Of a DNA stretch of 64,000 nucleotides, positions 23,269 through 31,974 are shown piece by piece (the stretch's first letter is position 1; each line of letters begins with the position of its first letter). A model generated the notes under the pieces. The model was given only the letters and a program-made list of their open reading frames with translations. It had not been told where the DNA came from and did no database searches. The position numbers and the translations under genes were made by a program. This stretch comes from Micromonospora zingiberis (GTDB taxonomy: Bacteria > Actinomycetota > Actinomycetes > Mycobacteriales > Micromonosporaceae). The stretch spans positions 124,001 through 188,000 of the forward strand of contig NZ_SJJR01000002.1 of the NCBI RefSeq assembly GCF_004331455.1, given 5' to 3'.

Positions 23269-23910
23269 ATGTCTCACCTGTTGCACATCGACTCGAGCAT
23301 CCGTGGCGAGCACTCGGTCAGCCGGCGGCTCACCGCCCGCGCGGCGGCCGCCTGGCGGGCGGCCAACCCGCACGGCACGATCAGCTACCGGGACCTCGGC
23401 AAGCAGCCGTTGCCCCACCTCGACGAGGCGGGCGGCCTGGCCCGGATGACGCCGCTCGACCAGCACACGCCGGAGCAGCGTCGCTCCTGGGAACTGACCG
23501 AGGGTCTGGTGGCCGAGGTGAAGCGGGCCGACACCGTTCTGCTCGGCCTGCCCCTGTACAACTACGGCGCGCCGAGCAGCGTGAAGACCTGGGTCGACCT
23601 GCTCATCGCGCCCGGCCTGTCGTACGACCCGGAGACCGGTGCCGGGCTGCTCGGCGAGCGCGAGTTCATCGTGCTGACCTCCCGGGGCGGCGGGTACGGC
23701 TCGGGTACTCCGCGCGAGGGCTGGGACCACGCCGAGTCCTGGCTGCCGCACGGGCTGTCGATGACCGGCCTCGCGCCGCGGTTCATCGCCACCGAGTTGA
23801 CCCTCGCCCCGACCGTGCCCGCCATGGCGGAACTGGTCCCGAGCCACCAGGAGAGCCTGGCGGCGGCCGAACGGGCCATCGACGAACTCTGGGTACCGGC
23901 GGCGGTCTGA
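23269..23910 (+). CDS. azoR: FMN-dependent NADH-azoreductase
   Basis: A 213-residue flavodoxin-fold quinone/azo reductase. Family landmarks are MSHLLHIDSSIRGEHSVSRRL (phosphate-binding loop), LLGLPLYNYGAPSSVKTWVDLL (flavin pocket) and TSRGGGYG. These enzymes reduce quinones by two electrons with NAD(P)H and protect against thiol-reactive quinones. The ATG at 23269 follows GGAGGG. It is divergent from a MarR regulator and ends before a strong hairpin. Confidence 0.92.
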   Translation: MSHLLHIDSSIRGEHSVSRRLTARAAAAWRAANPHGTISYRDLGKQPLPHLDEAGGLARMTPLDQHTPEQRRSWELTEGLVAEVKRADTVLLGLPLYNYGAPSSVKTWVDLLIAPGLSYDPETGAGLLGEREFIVLTSRGGGYGSGTPREGWDHAESWLPHGLSMTGLAPRFIATELTLAPTVPAMAELVPSHQESLAAAERAIDELWVPAAV

Positions 23911-23945
23911 CCTCTCGCCCGGCCCGCAAGGGTTCCGCCACGGCA

Positions 23946-23980
23946 GAACCGCCCGTCCCCGGGCCCGTGACGGGCGGTTC
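23946..23980 (+). terminator. Hairpin downstream of the azoreductase
   Basis: GAACCGCCCGTC (23946-23957) and its exact reverse complement (23969-23980) enclose an 11-nt loop, 36 bases after the azoreductase stop. Confidence 0.65.
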
Positions 23981-24030
23981 CGTGGCCACCGGTGGCCACG
24001 GAGGCGCGGGTTTGCCCGCCGGCCGTCGAA

Positions 24031-24153
24031 ACGAGGGGCCCGCCCGCGAACGAGACGAGGGGTCCGGCCGGCGAACGAGACGAGGGCCCGGCCAGTGAAC
24101 GAGGCGCCGGGCCCGGCCAGTAAACGGAGGCGAGGGCCCGGCCAGTGGACGGT
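24031..24153. repeat. Tandem array of about 25-bp degenerate units
   Basis: Roughly five units of the form ACGAGGGCCCGGCCAGTGAA-CGAG follow one another between the azoreductase terminator and the korB terminator. The stretch has no gene. Confidence 0.7.
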
Positions 24154-24188
24154 ACGAAGGGCCGCTCCGGTGCGGAGCGGCCCTTCGT
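24154..24188 (-). terminator. Perfect 15-bp hairpin ending the korAB operon
   Basis: ACGAAGGGCCGCTCC (24154-24168) and its exact reverse complement (24174-24188) enclose a 5-nt loop. It lies 11 bases beyond the korB stop on the minus strand. Confidence 0.75.
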
Positions 24189-24198
24189 GATGTCCGGT

Positions 24199-25236
24199 TC
24201 AGCCGACGATGGTCCAGGTGTCGCCGCTGCCCAGCAGGCCGGCGAGCTGCTGCTCGGGGGTCTCGGTGGCCTTCGCCTTGGCCTCGGCCACCTGACTCTG
24301 CACCACGCTGTCGTAGGACGGCCGGGCCACCGAGCGGAACACCCCGATCGGGGTGTTGCGCAGGTCGAAACCGGGCAGCCGGGACAGCGCGAACGCGTAC
24401 GCCGGGTCGGCGACGCCCGCGTCGTGCACGACGATCTCCTCGGCGGCGGTGCTGGCGGTCTCGCGTACCTCCAGGCCGAAACCACCCGGCGGGTGTACGA
24501 CGCAGAACTGCCCGTCCTTGCCGAAGGTGATCGGCTGGCCGTGCTCCAGGCGGATCAGGTGGTCGTCCCGAATGCCCGGGTCCTTGAGCTGGTCGAAGGC
24601 CCCGTCGTTGAAGATGTTGCAGTTCTGGTAGATCTCCACGAACGCCGAGCCTTCGTGCTCGGCGGCGGCGCGCAGCACCGACTGGAGGTGCTTGCGGTCG
24701 GAGTCGATGGTCCGGCCGACGAAGGTGGCTTCCGCGCCCAGCGCCAGCGAGATCGGGTTGAACGGCGCGTCCGCCGAGCCGACCGGGGTCGACTTGGTGA
24801 TCTTGCCGACCTCGGAGGTGGGGCTGTACTGCCCCTTGGTCAGGCCGTAGATCCGGTTGTTGAACAGCAGGATCTTGAGGTTGACGTTGCGGCGCAGCGC
24901 GTGGATCAGGTGGTTGCCACCGATGGAGAGCGCGTCGCCGTCACCGGTGACCACCCAGACCGACAGGTCCGGACGGGAGACCGACAGGCCGGTGGCGATC
25001 GCCGGAGCCCGCCCGTGGATCGAGTGCATCCCGTACGTGTTCATGTAGTACGGGAAACGCGACGAGCAGCCGATGCCCGAGACGAAGACGATGTTCTCCC
25101 GGGGGATGTTCAGCTCCGGCATGAACTGCTGGACGGCGGCGAGGATCGCGTAGTCACCGCAGCCGGGGCACCAGCGCACCTCCTGGTCGGACTTGAAGTC
25201 CTTGGCGGTGAGCTTGAGGGCGATGGGCTCAGACAT
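24199..25236 (-). CDS. korB: 2-oxoacid:ferredoxin oxidoreductase beta subunit
   Basis: A 345-residue thiamine-diphosphate subunit of 2-oxoglutarate:ferredoxin oxidoreductase. It carries the WCPGCGDYAIL iron-sulfur motif near the N-terminus, GIGCSSRFPYYM, and the ThDP/Mg motif VVTGDGDALSIGGNHL...NRIYGLTKGQYSPTS. With KorA it oxidatively decarboxylates 2-oxoglutarate to succinyl-CoA, reducing ferredoxin. It overlaps korA by 8 bases, and a strong terminator follows. The window shows no ferredoxin gene beside it. Confidence 0.94.
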   Translation of the reverse strand: MSEPIALKLTAKDFKSDQEVRWCPGCGDYAILAAVQQFMPELNIPRENIVFVSGIGCSSRFPYYMNTYGMHSIHGRAPAIATGLSVSRPDLSVWVVTGDGDALSIGGNHLIHALRRNVNLKILLFNNRIYGLTKGQYSPTSEVGKITKSTPVGSADAPFNPISLALGAEATFVGRTIDSDRKHLQSVLRAAAEHEGSAFVEIYQNCNIFNDGAFDQLKDPGIRDDHLIRLEHGQPITFGKDGQFCVVHPPGGFGLEVRETASTAAEEIVVHDAGVADPAYAFALSRLPGFDLRNTPIGVFRSVARPSYDSVVQSQVAEAKAKATETPEQQLAGLLGSGDTWTIVG

Positions 25237-27076
25237 TCTTCAGGACCTCTTCCAGCATCGTCTCCAGCTCGGCGGCGGTGAACGGCAGGCCGCGGACCTG
25301 GTTGTAGCCGATCGCGTCGACCAGGTAGCGGGCCCGGATCACCTGGGCGAGCTGGCCGAGGTTCATCTCGGGAATGACCACCCGGTCGTACGAGGCCAGC
25401 ACCGTGCCCAGGTTCGCCGGCATCGGCGCGAGGTGCCGCAGGTGCGCCTGCGCGACCGGCAGCCCCCGCTGGCGCAGGGCACGACAGGCGGCGCCGATCG
25501 GGCCGTACGTCGAACCCCAGCCGAGCACCAGCACCCGGGCGTCGCCGTCCGGGTCCTCGACCTCGATGTCCGGAACCGGGATGGTCTCGATCCGGGCGGC
25601 CCGGGTACGCACCATGAAGTCGTGGTTCGTCGGGTCGTACGAGATGTCGCCGGTCTTGTCGGCCTTCTCCAGCCCGCCGATGCGGTGCTCCAGACCGGGC
25701 GTGCCCGGAATGGCCCACGGCCGGGCCAGGGTCTGCGGATCGCGCAGGTACGGCAGGAAGGTGGTGCCGTCCTCGCCGTTGGGCGCGGTCGCGAACTCGA
25801 CCCGCAGGTCCGGTAGCGACTCCACGTCCGGCAGCAGCCACGGCTCGGAGCCGTTGGCGACGTAGTTGTCCGACAGCAGGATCACCGGGGTGCGGTAGGT
25901 CAACGCGATCCGGGCCGCCTCCAGGGCGGCGTAGAAGCAGTCGGACGGCGACTTGGGCGCGATCACCGCCACCGGGGCCTCACCGTGCCGGCCGAACAGC
26001 GCCATGTTCAGGTCGGCCTGCTCGGTCTTGGTCGGCATGCCGGTGGACGGGCCGGCCCGCTGCACGTCGACGATGACCAGCGGCAGTTCCAGCGCCACGG
26101 CCAGCGAGATGGTCTCGCTCTTGAGCGCCACCCCGGGCCCACTGGTCGTGGTCACGCCGAGTGCGCCACCGTACGAGGCGCCCAGCGCGGCGCCGATCGC
26201 GGCGATCTCGTCCTCGGCCTGCATGGTGGTCACGCCGAACCGCTTGTGCTTGCTCAGCTCGTGCAGGATGTCCGAGGCCGGGGTGATCGGGTACGCGCCG
26301 AGGAAGACCGGCAGGCCGGAGCGGACCCCGGAGGCGACGAGGCCCAGCGACAGCGCCGCGTTGCCGGTGATGTTGCGGTAGGTGCCGGGCGGCATCTTCG
26401 CGGGCTTGACCTCGTACCGGACGGCGAAGTCCTCGGTGGTCTCGCCGAAGTTCCAGCCGGCCTTGAAGGCGGCCACGTTCGCCGCGACCAGCTCGGGCCG
26501 CTTGGCGAACTTGCGCTCCAGGAACCGCAGCGTGGAGGTGTACGGCCGGGAGTACATCCAGCTCAGCAGGCCCAGGGCGAACATGTTCTTGGCCCGTTCG
26601 GCGTCCTTCTTGGACACGTCGAGCTCGGCCAGCGCGCCGATGGTCATCGAGGTCAGCGCCACCGGGTGCACCGCGTACCCGTCGAGGGTGTCGTCGTCGA
26701 GCGGGCTGCTCGCGTACCCGACCTTGGCCAGGTTGCGCTTGGTGAACTCGTCGGTGTTGACGATGATGTCGGCACCGCGCGGCAGGTCGGCCAGGTTCGC
26801 CTTGAGTGCCGCCGGGTTCATCGCCACCAGCACGTTCGGTGCGTCACCCGGCGTCAGGATGTCGTAGTCGGCGAAGTGCACCTGGAAGCTCGACACGCCC
26901 GGCAGGGTGCCGGCGGGTGCCCGGATCTCGGCCGGGAAGTTGGGCAGCGTGGAGATGTCGTTGCCCAGTTGCGCAGTCTCCGAGGTGAACCGGTCGCCGG
27001 TGAGCTGCATGCCGTCACCGGAGTCGCCGGCGAATCGGATGACCACCCGGTCCAGTTGGCGGATCTGCTTGGTCAC
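25229..27076 (-). CDS. korA: 2-oxoacid:ferredoxin oxidoreductase, fused gamma-alpha subunit
   Basis: A 615-residue protein in which the gamma domain (about residues 10-190, VIRFAGDSGDGMQLTGDRF) is fused to the alpha subunit (from GNAALSLGLVASGVRSGL; AYPITPASDILHELS; MQAEDEIAAIGAALGASYGG; TTTSGPGVALKSE). This is the actinobacterial KorA form. It starts with GTG 27076 and is the first gene of a two-gene operon with korB. In mycobacteria this enzyme supports CO2-dependent growth and an alternative TCA cycle; the same role here is inferred. Confidence 0.94.
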   Translation of the reverse strand: MTKQIRQLDRVVIRFAGDSGDGMQLTGDRFTSETAQLGNDISTLPNFPAEIRAPAGTLPGVSSFQVHFADYDILTPGDAPNVLVAMNPAALKANLADLPRGADIIVNTDEFTKRNLAKVGYASSPLDDDTLDGYAVHPVALTSMTIGALAELDVSKKDAERAKNMFALGLLSWMYSRPYTSTLRFLERKFAKRPELVAANVAAFKAGWNFGETTEDFAVRYEVKPAKMPPGTYRNITGNAALSLGLVASGVRSGLPVFLGAYPITPASDILHELSKHKRFGVTTMQAEDEIAAIGAALGASYGGALGVTTTSGPGVALKSETISLAVALELPLVIVDVQRAGPSTGMPTKTEQADLNMALFGRHGEAPVAVIAPKSPSDCFYAALEAARIALTYRTPVILLSDNYVANGSEPWLLPDVESLPDLRVEFATAPNGEDGTTFLPYLRDPQTLARPWAIPGTPGLEHRIGGLEKADKTGDISYDPTNHDFMVRTRAARIETIPVPDIEVEDPDGDARVLVLGWGSTYGPIGAACRALRQRGLPVAQAHLRHLAPMPANLGTVLASYDRVVIPEMNLGQLAQVIRARYLVDAIGYNQVRGLPFTAAELETMLEEVLKNV

Positions 27077-27296
27077 GCCCGCACCTCGCTTCGCTGCGCG
27101 CCGCGGTGCGGCGCGTCGTCCTCACCGAGAGCCTACGTCGAATCGGCTTCGCACCTTCCCCGGAGGTCCGCCGACTGGGAACAGATTGTGGGGTTTTATG
27201 CGGCCTATTGCGTTGTTTCGCACCGCCCGGGTAATCCAGATCACCGCCGCCCGACCGGTCGTACCCCGGGGCCACCGGCCGGTAGGCTGACCTGCC

Positions 27297-27674
27297 GTGA
27301 CCGGCTATCTGGGCTCGTACGCGACGCTCGGGCTGCTGCTGCTCGTCAGCGTCCTCTTCTTCGTCGTTGCGTTCTCCGCGAATCGGGTGCTCAGGCCCGC
27401 TCGTCCGGCCGATCCGCCCGGCAAACGCGCCAGCTACGAGTGCGGTGTCGACCCGGTCGGCGGTGACTGGGCGCAGATGCAGATCCGCTACTACGTCTAC
27501 GCCTACCTGTACGTGCTGTTCGCCGTCGAGGCGGTCTTCCTCTTCCCCTGGGCGTTGATCTTCGACCGGCCCGGCTTCGGGTTGGTCACCGTCGTCGAGA
27601 TGGCGATCTTCGTGGCCGTGCTCGCCGTCGGTCTGCTCTACGCGTGGCGGCGCCGGATCCTCGACTGGACCTGA
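27297..27674 (+). CDS. nuoA: NADH-quinone oxidoreductase subunit A
   Basis: A 125-residue membrane subunit of complex I with three transmembrane helices (LGLLLLVSVLFFVVAFSAN; YVYAYLYVLFAVEAVFLFPWAL; VVEMAIFVAVLAVGLLYAW). The family motif KRASYECGVDPVGGDW sits in the first loop. A TAGGCT box ends 8 bases before the GTG at 27297, suggesting a leaderless transcript. It stands alone: the next gene is folP2 on the opposite strand and no other nuo gene is in the window. Confidence 0.9.
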   Translation: MTGYLGSYATLGLLLLVSVLFFVVAFSANRVLRPARPADPPGKRASYECGVDPVGGDWAQMQIRYYVYAYLYVLFAVEAVFLFPWALIFDRPGFGLVTVVEMAIFVAVLAVGLLYAWRRRILDWT

Positions 27675-27683
27675 TCCGCCCGT

Positions 27684-28553
27684 TCAGGCGAGCCCGCGGC
27701 GACTCAGCACCGGTGGGCGGGTGCCCTGGATGCTGGCGACCATGTCCAGCACGCGGCGGGTCTGACGCACCTGGTGGGCGCGGAAGACCCGGGCACCCAG
27801 CCAGGCGGAGACGGCGGTGGCGGCCAGCGTGCCCTCCAGCCGTTCGGCGACCGGCAGATCCAGCGTCTCGCCGATGAAGTCCTTGTTCGACAGGGCCACC
27901 AGCAGCGGCCAACCGGTGGCGGCCAGTTCGCCGAGCCGCCGGGTGATCTCCAACGAGTGCCGGGTGTTCTTGCCGAAGTCGTGCGCCGGGTCGATGAGGA
28001 TCCCGTCGGGGCGTACGCCCAGCGACACCGCACGCTCGGCGAGGCCCGTCACCGTCGTCACCACGTCGGTCACCACGTCGGCGAAGGCGGCCCGGTGCGG
28101 GCGGGTACGCGGGCTGAGCCCGCCCGCGTGCGAGCAGACCAGGCCGGCGCCGGTCCGGCCGGCGACCCGGGCCAGCGCCGGGTCCGCCCCCGACCAGGTG
28201 TCGTTGAGCAGGTCCGCCCCGGCCGCCACCGCCTCCACCGCGACCTCGGCCCGCCAGGTGTCGATCGAGATCACCACCTCGGGGAAGGCGGCCCGGACGG
28301 CGGCGATCGTGTCGACGGTCCGGCGGATCTCCTCGGCGACGTCGACCTCGTCACCGGGGCCGGCCTTCACCCCGCCGATGTCGACGATCTCCGCGCCCTC
28401 GTCCACGGCCCGTTCCACGGCCCGCAGGGCGCTGTCCGCGGCGAACGTCGCACCCCGGTCGAAGAACGAGTCCGGGGTGCGGTTGACGATCGCCATCACC
28501 ACCAGCTCGTCGGGGCCGAACGTGCGTCCACCGAGCCGCAGCACTCCGGACAC
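27684..28553 (-). CDS. folP2: Dihydropteroate synthase family protein (FolP2-like)
   Basis: A 289-residue TIM-barrel protein with MAIVNRTPDSFFDRGATF, EIVDIGGVKAGPG, VISIDTWRAEVA, DLLNDTWSGAD, LIDPAHDFGKNT, VALSNKDFIGETL and the RVLDMVASIQG end. It resembles mycobacterial FolP2 more than FolP1. Mycobacterium leprae FolP2 has no demonstrable dihydropteroate synthase activity, so its true reaction is uncertain. A GGAGG lies almost on top of GTG 28553, so the next in-frame GTG at 28544 may be the actual start. Neighbours match the mycobacterial folP2-tag-DUF3117 region. Confidence 0.9.
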   Translation of the reverse strand: MSGVLRLGGRTFGPDELVVMAIVNRTPDSFFDRGATFAADSALRAVERAVDEGAEIVDIGGVKAGPGDEVDVAEEIRRTVDTIAAVRAAFPEVVISIDTWRAEVAVEAVAAGADLLNDTWSGADPALARVAGRTGAGLVCSHAGGLSPRTRPHRAAFADVVTDVVTTVTGLAERAVSLGVRPDGILIDPAHDFGKNTRHSLEITRRLGELAATGWPLLVALSNKDFIGETLDLPVAERLEGTLAATAVSAWLGARVFRAHQVRQTRRVLDMVASIQGTRPPVLSRRGLA

Positions 28554-28695
28554 GCCGCCTCCTTCATGCCGTACGCCGCCGGCGACCCGCTGCCGGACAC
28601 CGTGACGCTATCCGGTCGCAGGTCGCAAGCCTCGTCCGGTACGCCGCGCCGGGTGGGGGTCGCCCCGTGCCGTCCGGCGTGCCACGATCAGTGGC

Positions 28696-29301
28696 ATGGG
28701 TCAGCTTCTGCTCCTGCTGGTCGTGGCGGTCACCGTAGCGGCGGTGGTGTTCGGCGTTACGGTGTTGGCCACCGGCCGGGATCCCGGTCTGGTGCCCACC
28801 GAGGCGGACGGGCGGGCGGTGCCGTTGCCCGGCGACCGGCCACTGCGCGAGTCGGACGTGGGTGAGGTGCGCTTCGACACCGCGCTGCGTGGGTACCGGA
28901 TGGCCCAGGTCGACCAGGCGCTGCGCCGGGCGGCTTACGACATCGGGTACAAGACCGAGCTGATCGGCGTACTGGAGGCAGAGGTGACCGCGCTGCGGGA
29001 GGGACGGACGGCCGAGGCCGACGCCCTGCGCAGTGCCCGTGAGCAGTCCGCCAGCCTGGCCCGGGGCCCGGCCGCCGACGCCGACGCGGCGAACAACGGC
29101 GCGGTGACCATCGACCTCGACGAGGTCGACACCGAGTCGGACGGCACGGCGGCGAAGCCGCAGGACGTGCCGGCAGCGCCGGAGGGCCCGGCGGCAGCAC
29201 CCGACGGCGTGGCGGCGAAGCCGGAAGACGGGGCGGCCGAACCGGAGCGCGTCGCGGCGGAGGAACGGCCGGCGTCGGCGGTCCGCGCGGAGTCGCCGTG
29301 A
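28696..29301 (+). CDS. Membrane-anchored DivIVA-domain protein
   Basis: A 201-residue protein with one N-terminal transmembrane helix (MGQLLLLLVVAVTVAAVVFGV), a DivIVA-like segment (VGEVRFDTALRGYRMAQVDQALRRAA, about residues 54-80) followed by a coiled coil, and a long Ala/Pro/Glu-rich tail from about residue 135. It probably sits on the inner face of the membrane and may organise cell-wall or polar growth proteins; that role is inferred from the domain. Its stop overlaps the next gene's start, so the two are coupled. An equivalent gene lies between folP2 and tag in mycobacteria. Confidence 0.8.
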   Translation: MGQLLLLLVVAVTVAAVVFGVTVLATGRDPGLVPTEADGRAVPLPGDRPLRESDVGEVRFDTALRGYRMAQVDQALRRAAYDIGYKTELIGVLEAEVTALREGRTAEADALRSAREQSASLARGPAADADAANNGAVTIDLDEVDTESDGTAAKPQDVPAAPEGPAAAPDGVAAKPEDGAAEPERVAAEERPASAVRAESP

Positions 29302-29795
29302 CCGACCCGGGCGCGTCGGACGACCTTCGCGAGGCGGCCCAGCGGGGCGCCGGTGAGGTCACCGCCACGGTGATCGTCGACGCCCCGGCGGAGAAGGTCT
29401 TCGCGGCGCTGCTCGCCTGGGAACGGCAGTCCGCCTGGATCCCGTTCACCACGGTGCGCGTGGTCGAGGGCGACGGCGGCGAGGGCAGCCTGGTCGAGGC
29501 GGTCACCTCGGTCGGCCCGGCCGTGCTGCGGGACAGGATGCGGGTGGTCCGGGTGGACCCGCCGTACGAGATCGGTGTGGTGCACTGCGGCACGCTGCTG
29601 CGGGGCCCCGGCGTGCTGCGCTGCACCCCGCTGGCGAGCGGGCGCAGCCAGGTGGTCTGGCACGAGTGGTTCCACCTGCCGGGCGGCCCCGCCGGCCGGG
29701 TGGCCTGGCCGGTGCTCTGGCCCGGCTCGAAGTTCGGCCTGACCCAGGCGCTACGACGCTTCGCCCGCCAGGTCGAGCAGGGCCGCCTGCCCTGA
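29298..29795 (+). CDS. SRPBCC-family (polyketide cyclase/dehydrase-like) protein
   Basis: A 165-residue START-like protein. The opening TATVIVDAPAEKVFAALLAWERQSAWIPFTTV and the beta-rich middle with a C-terminal long helix (GLTQALRRFARQVEQG) are typical of SRPBCC folds, which bind lipids or aromatic ligands. No catalytic residues can be assigned. The GTG at 29298 overlaps the DivIVA-like stop by four bases, implying co-translation. Its ligand is unknown. Confidence 0.8.
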   Translation: MTDPGASDDLREAAQRGAGEVTATVIVDAPAEKVFAALLAWERQSAWIPFTTVRVVEGDGGEGSLVEAVTSVGPAVLRDRMRVVRVDPPYEIGVVHCGTLLRGPGVLRCTPLASGRSQVVWHEWFHLPGGPAGRVAWPVLWPGSKFGLTQALRRFARQVEQGRLP

Positions 29796-29919
29796 GGCCG
29801 TCCTGCACCGCCAAGGCGGGCGCGGGTCGGCCCTGCATCGACGGGCCGGTTCTGCACCGACACGGCGGGCGCTGACGGCGGCGGTGGGCATGTCGGTGGG
29901 CGGGCCTAGCCTGGACGAC

Positions 29920-30498
29920 GTGACTGAGCTGGTGATCGGGGCCGACGGGCTACCCCGCTGCGGCTGGGGTGCGGGCACTGCTGACTACGCGGTCTACCAC
30001 GACGAGGAGTGGGGCCGCGTGGTGCGGGGTGACGACGCCCTGTACGAACGGATGACGCTGGAGGCGTTCCAGTCCGGGCTGTCCTGGCTGACCATCCTGC
30101 GCAAGCGACCGGCGTTCCGGCGGGCCTTCGACGACTTCCGGATCAGCGTGGTGGCCGGCTACGGCGAGACCGAGGTGGATCGGCTGCTCGGCGACGCCGG
30201 CATCGTCCGTAACCGCGCCAAGATCGAAGCAGCCATCGCGAACGCGCGAGCCGCCCTGGAGTTGCCCGAGGGCCTGTCCGAGCTGCTCTGGTCCTTCGCG
30301 CCGCCGAGCCGCCCCCGGCCAACCAGCTACGCCGAGGTGCCGGCGTTGACCGACGCCTCCACGGCACTGGCCAAGGCGCTCAAGCGGCGCGGCTTCCGGT
30401 TCGTCGGCCCGACCACGGCGTACGCGCTGATGCAGGCCACCGGGATGGTCGACGACCACCTCGCGGGCTGTCACGTCGTAGCGCCGGGCGAGGCGTGA
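29920..30498 (+). CDS. tag: DNA-3-methyladenine glycosylase I
   Basis: A 192-residue Tag/HhH-family base-excision enzyme that removes 3-methyladenine from DNA. It has the RCGWG and YHDEEWG motifs at the N-terminus, FQSGLSWLTILRKRPAFRRAFDDF, the RNRAKIEAAIANA helix and the C-terminal zinc ligand segment DDHLAGCH. I chose GTG 29920 because a TAGCCT box ends 7 bases upstream, fitting a leaderless message, and because family members begin near this point; an in-frame GTG at 29884 is the alternative. Confidence 0.92.
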   Translation: MTELVIGADGLPRCGWGAGTADYAVYHDEEWGRVVRGDDALYERMTLEAFQSGLSWLTILRKRPAFRRAFDDFRISVVAGYGETEVDRLLGDAGIVRNRAKIEAAIANARAALELPEGLSELLWSFAPPSRPRPTSYAEVPALTDASTALAKALKRRGFRFVGPTTAYALMQATGMVDDHLAGCHVVAPGEA

Positions 30499-30510
30499 TG
30501 GGATAGCGGC

Positions 30511-31137
30511 ATGACGACCGACACCGCACCCCGGGTGGGCGGGGCGAGCCAGATCGACGGTACGGGCACCTGGGCGGTGCTCCTGCCCGCCGGCCGGTTC
30601 GACGCCGAACGACTCGTGCACCACGACACGCTGGAGCTGACCGGGCTGGCCGACGTCACCGCCCTGCCTCGCCCCGGTGACCAGGTCGCGGTGCTGGCCG
30701 ACGAACCGCCCCGGCTGGTGGCCGTGGGCCGGGTGACCGCGCCGACGGCCCGGCGTCCCGAGGATCCGGACGACCCGCAGTCCGACCGGGGGCCCGAGGC
30801 GCTGGTGGTGGCGTACACCCGGCGGGCCTTCGACGAGCCGGTGCCGGCCGACGCGCTCGCCCTCGGCGGCCCGGTGACCGCGCTCGACGCGGGGACCTTC
30901 CGGGCGTTGGTCGACCGGCTCGGCCCGCCCCCGCAGCGAAGCAACTGGCTGGTCAGCCTGGATCTGCCGATCGAGGCCGACTCACCGGCCGAGGCGGTCC
31001 GCCTGTTCTGGGCGTACGTGCAGGAGCTGGGCCCCCGGGAGCTGCCCGCGTTCGTCTCGCCCTCCGGTGACGAGCTGGCCATGCAGGCGTTCGTGCTCGG
31101 CGCCGAGGCGAACCAGGATCCCGAAGAGGACGACTGA
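30511..31137 (+). CDS. Uncharacterised protein
   Basis: A 208-residue soluble protein that I do not recognise. It reads as two parts. An N-terminal beta-rich segment (WAVLLPAGRFDAERLVHHDTLELTGL, PGDQVAVLADEPPRLVAVGRVT) recalls EVE/PUA-like small barrels. A C-terminal segment (LVSLDLPIEADSPAEAVRLFWAYVQELGPRELPAFVSPSGDELAMQAFVLGAE) is mixed alpha/beta with an acidic end. The ATG at 30511 is 12 bases after tag. The frame is clearly coding by composition. Confidence 0.7.
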   Translation: MTTDTAPRVGGASQIDGTGTWAVLLPAGRFDAERLVHHDTLELTGLADVTALPRPGDQVAVLADEPPRLVAVGRVTAPTARRPEDPDDPQSDRGPEALVVAYTRRAFDEPVPADALALGGPVTALDAGTFRALVDRLGPPPQRSNWLVSLDLPIEADSPAEAVRLFWAYVQELGPRELPAFVSPSGDELAMQAFVLGAEANQDPEEDD

Positions 31138-31182
31138 TCCCCCGCCGGCCGGCGGCACTCTCAGCTAGCGGGGCAGCGCGGC

Positions 31183-31974
31183 TCAGCGGCCCTCGAAGAC
31201 CGGCCGCTGCTTGTTGACGAAGGCCATGGTGGCGGCGCGGTGGTCGGTGGTGCCGCCGCAGATCGCCTGCGCCTGCGCCTCGGCGGCCAGCGCGTCGGCC
31301 AGGGTGCCGGCGTCGGCGACGGAGAGCTGACGCTTGATCGCGCCGTACGCCACGGTCGGGCCGGCGGCGAGCCGGGCGGCGAGTTCCTGGGCGGCCGGCA
31401 GCACGCCCTCGTCGTCGTCCACCATCCGGTTGAGCAGCCCCAGCCGGCACGCCTCGTCGGCGCGGACCGGCTCGGCCAGCATCAGCAACTCGACGGCCTT
31501 GGCGTGGCCGACCAGCCGGGGCAGCGTCCAGGACGCGCCGGTGTCGGCGGCGAGCCCGACCTTGGCGAACGCCATCAGGAAGCTGGTCGACGGCCCACCG
31601 ATGCGGAAGTCGGCCAGGAACGCCAGCGAGGCGCCGGCCCCGGCGGCCATGCCACGGACCGCGGCCACCACCGGCTTGGGCAGGTTGGCCAGCCGGGCGG
31701 CGATCGGGTTGTAGTGCGCCTGCACGGTGTCCAGCGGGTTGCCGGCGCCCGATTCGAGGGTGGCCACGTGCTCGCGCAGATCCTGTCCCGCGCAGAACGA
31801 TCCGCCGGCGCCGGCCAGGACGACCGCCCGGCAGCTCCGGTCGGTCTCCAACTCGGCGAGAGTGTCCCGAAGCGCCTCCTTGAGCGCCACGTCGAGCGAG
31901 TTCATCGCCGATGGGCGGTTCAGGGTCAGGGTCGCGACAGCGTCGGTGCGGTCGACGAGCAGTGGCTCGGTCAC
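31183..31974 (-). CDS. Enoyl-CoA hydratase/isomerase family protein
   Basis: A 263-residue crotonase-fold protein with LTLNRPSAMNSLDVALKEAL, the oxyanion-hole segments GAGGSFCAGQDL and VRGMAAGAGASLAFLADFRIG, the ADTGASWTLPRLVGHAKAVELLML helix region and the ending FVNKQRPVFEGR. The sequence is close to PaaG-like isomerases of phenylacetate degradation. It overlaps the upstream paaX-like gene by four bases (GTGA), which supports a link to aromatic or acyl-CoA breakdown, although no other paa gene is present here. Confidence 0.9.
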   Translation of the reverse strand: MTEPLLVDRTDAVATLTLNRPSAMNSLDVALKEALRDTLAELETDRSCRAVVLAGAGGSFCAGQDLREHVATLESGAGNPLDTVQAHYNPIAARLANLPKPVVAAVRGMAAGAGASLAFLADFRIGGPSTSFLMAFAKVGLAADTGASWTLPRLVGHAKAVELLMLAEPVRADEACRLGLLNRMVDDDEGVLPAAQELAARLAAGPTVAYGAIKRQLSVADAGTLADALAAEAQAQAICGGTTDHRAATMAFVNKQRPVFEGR

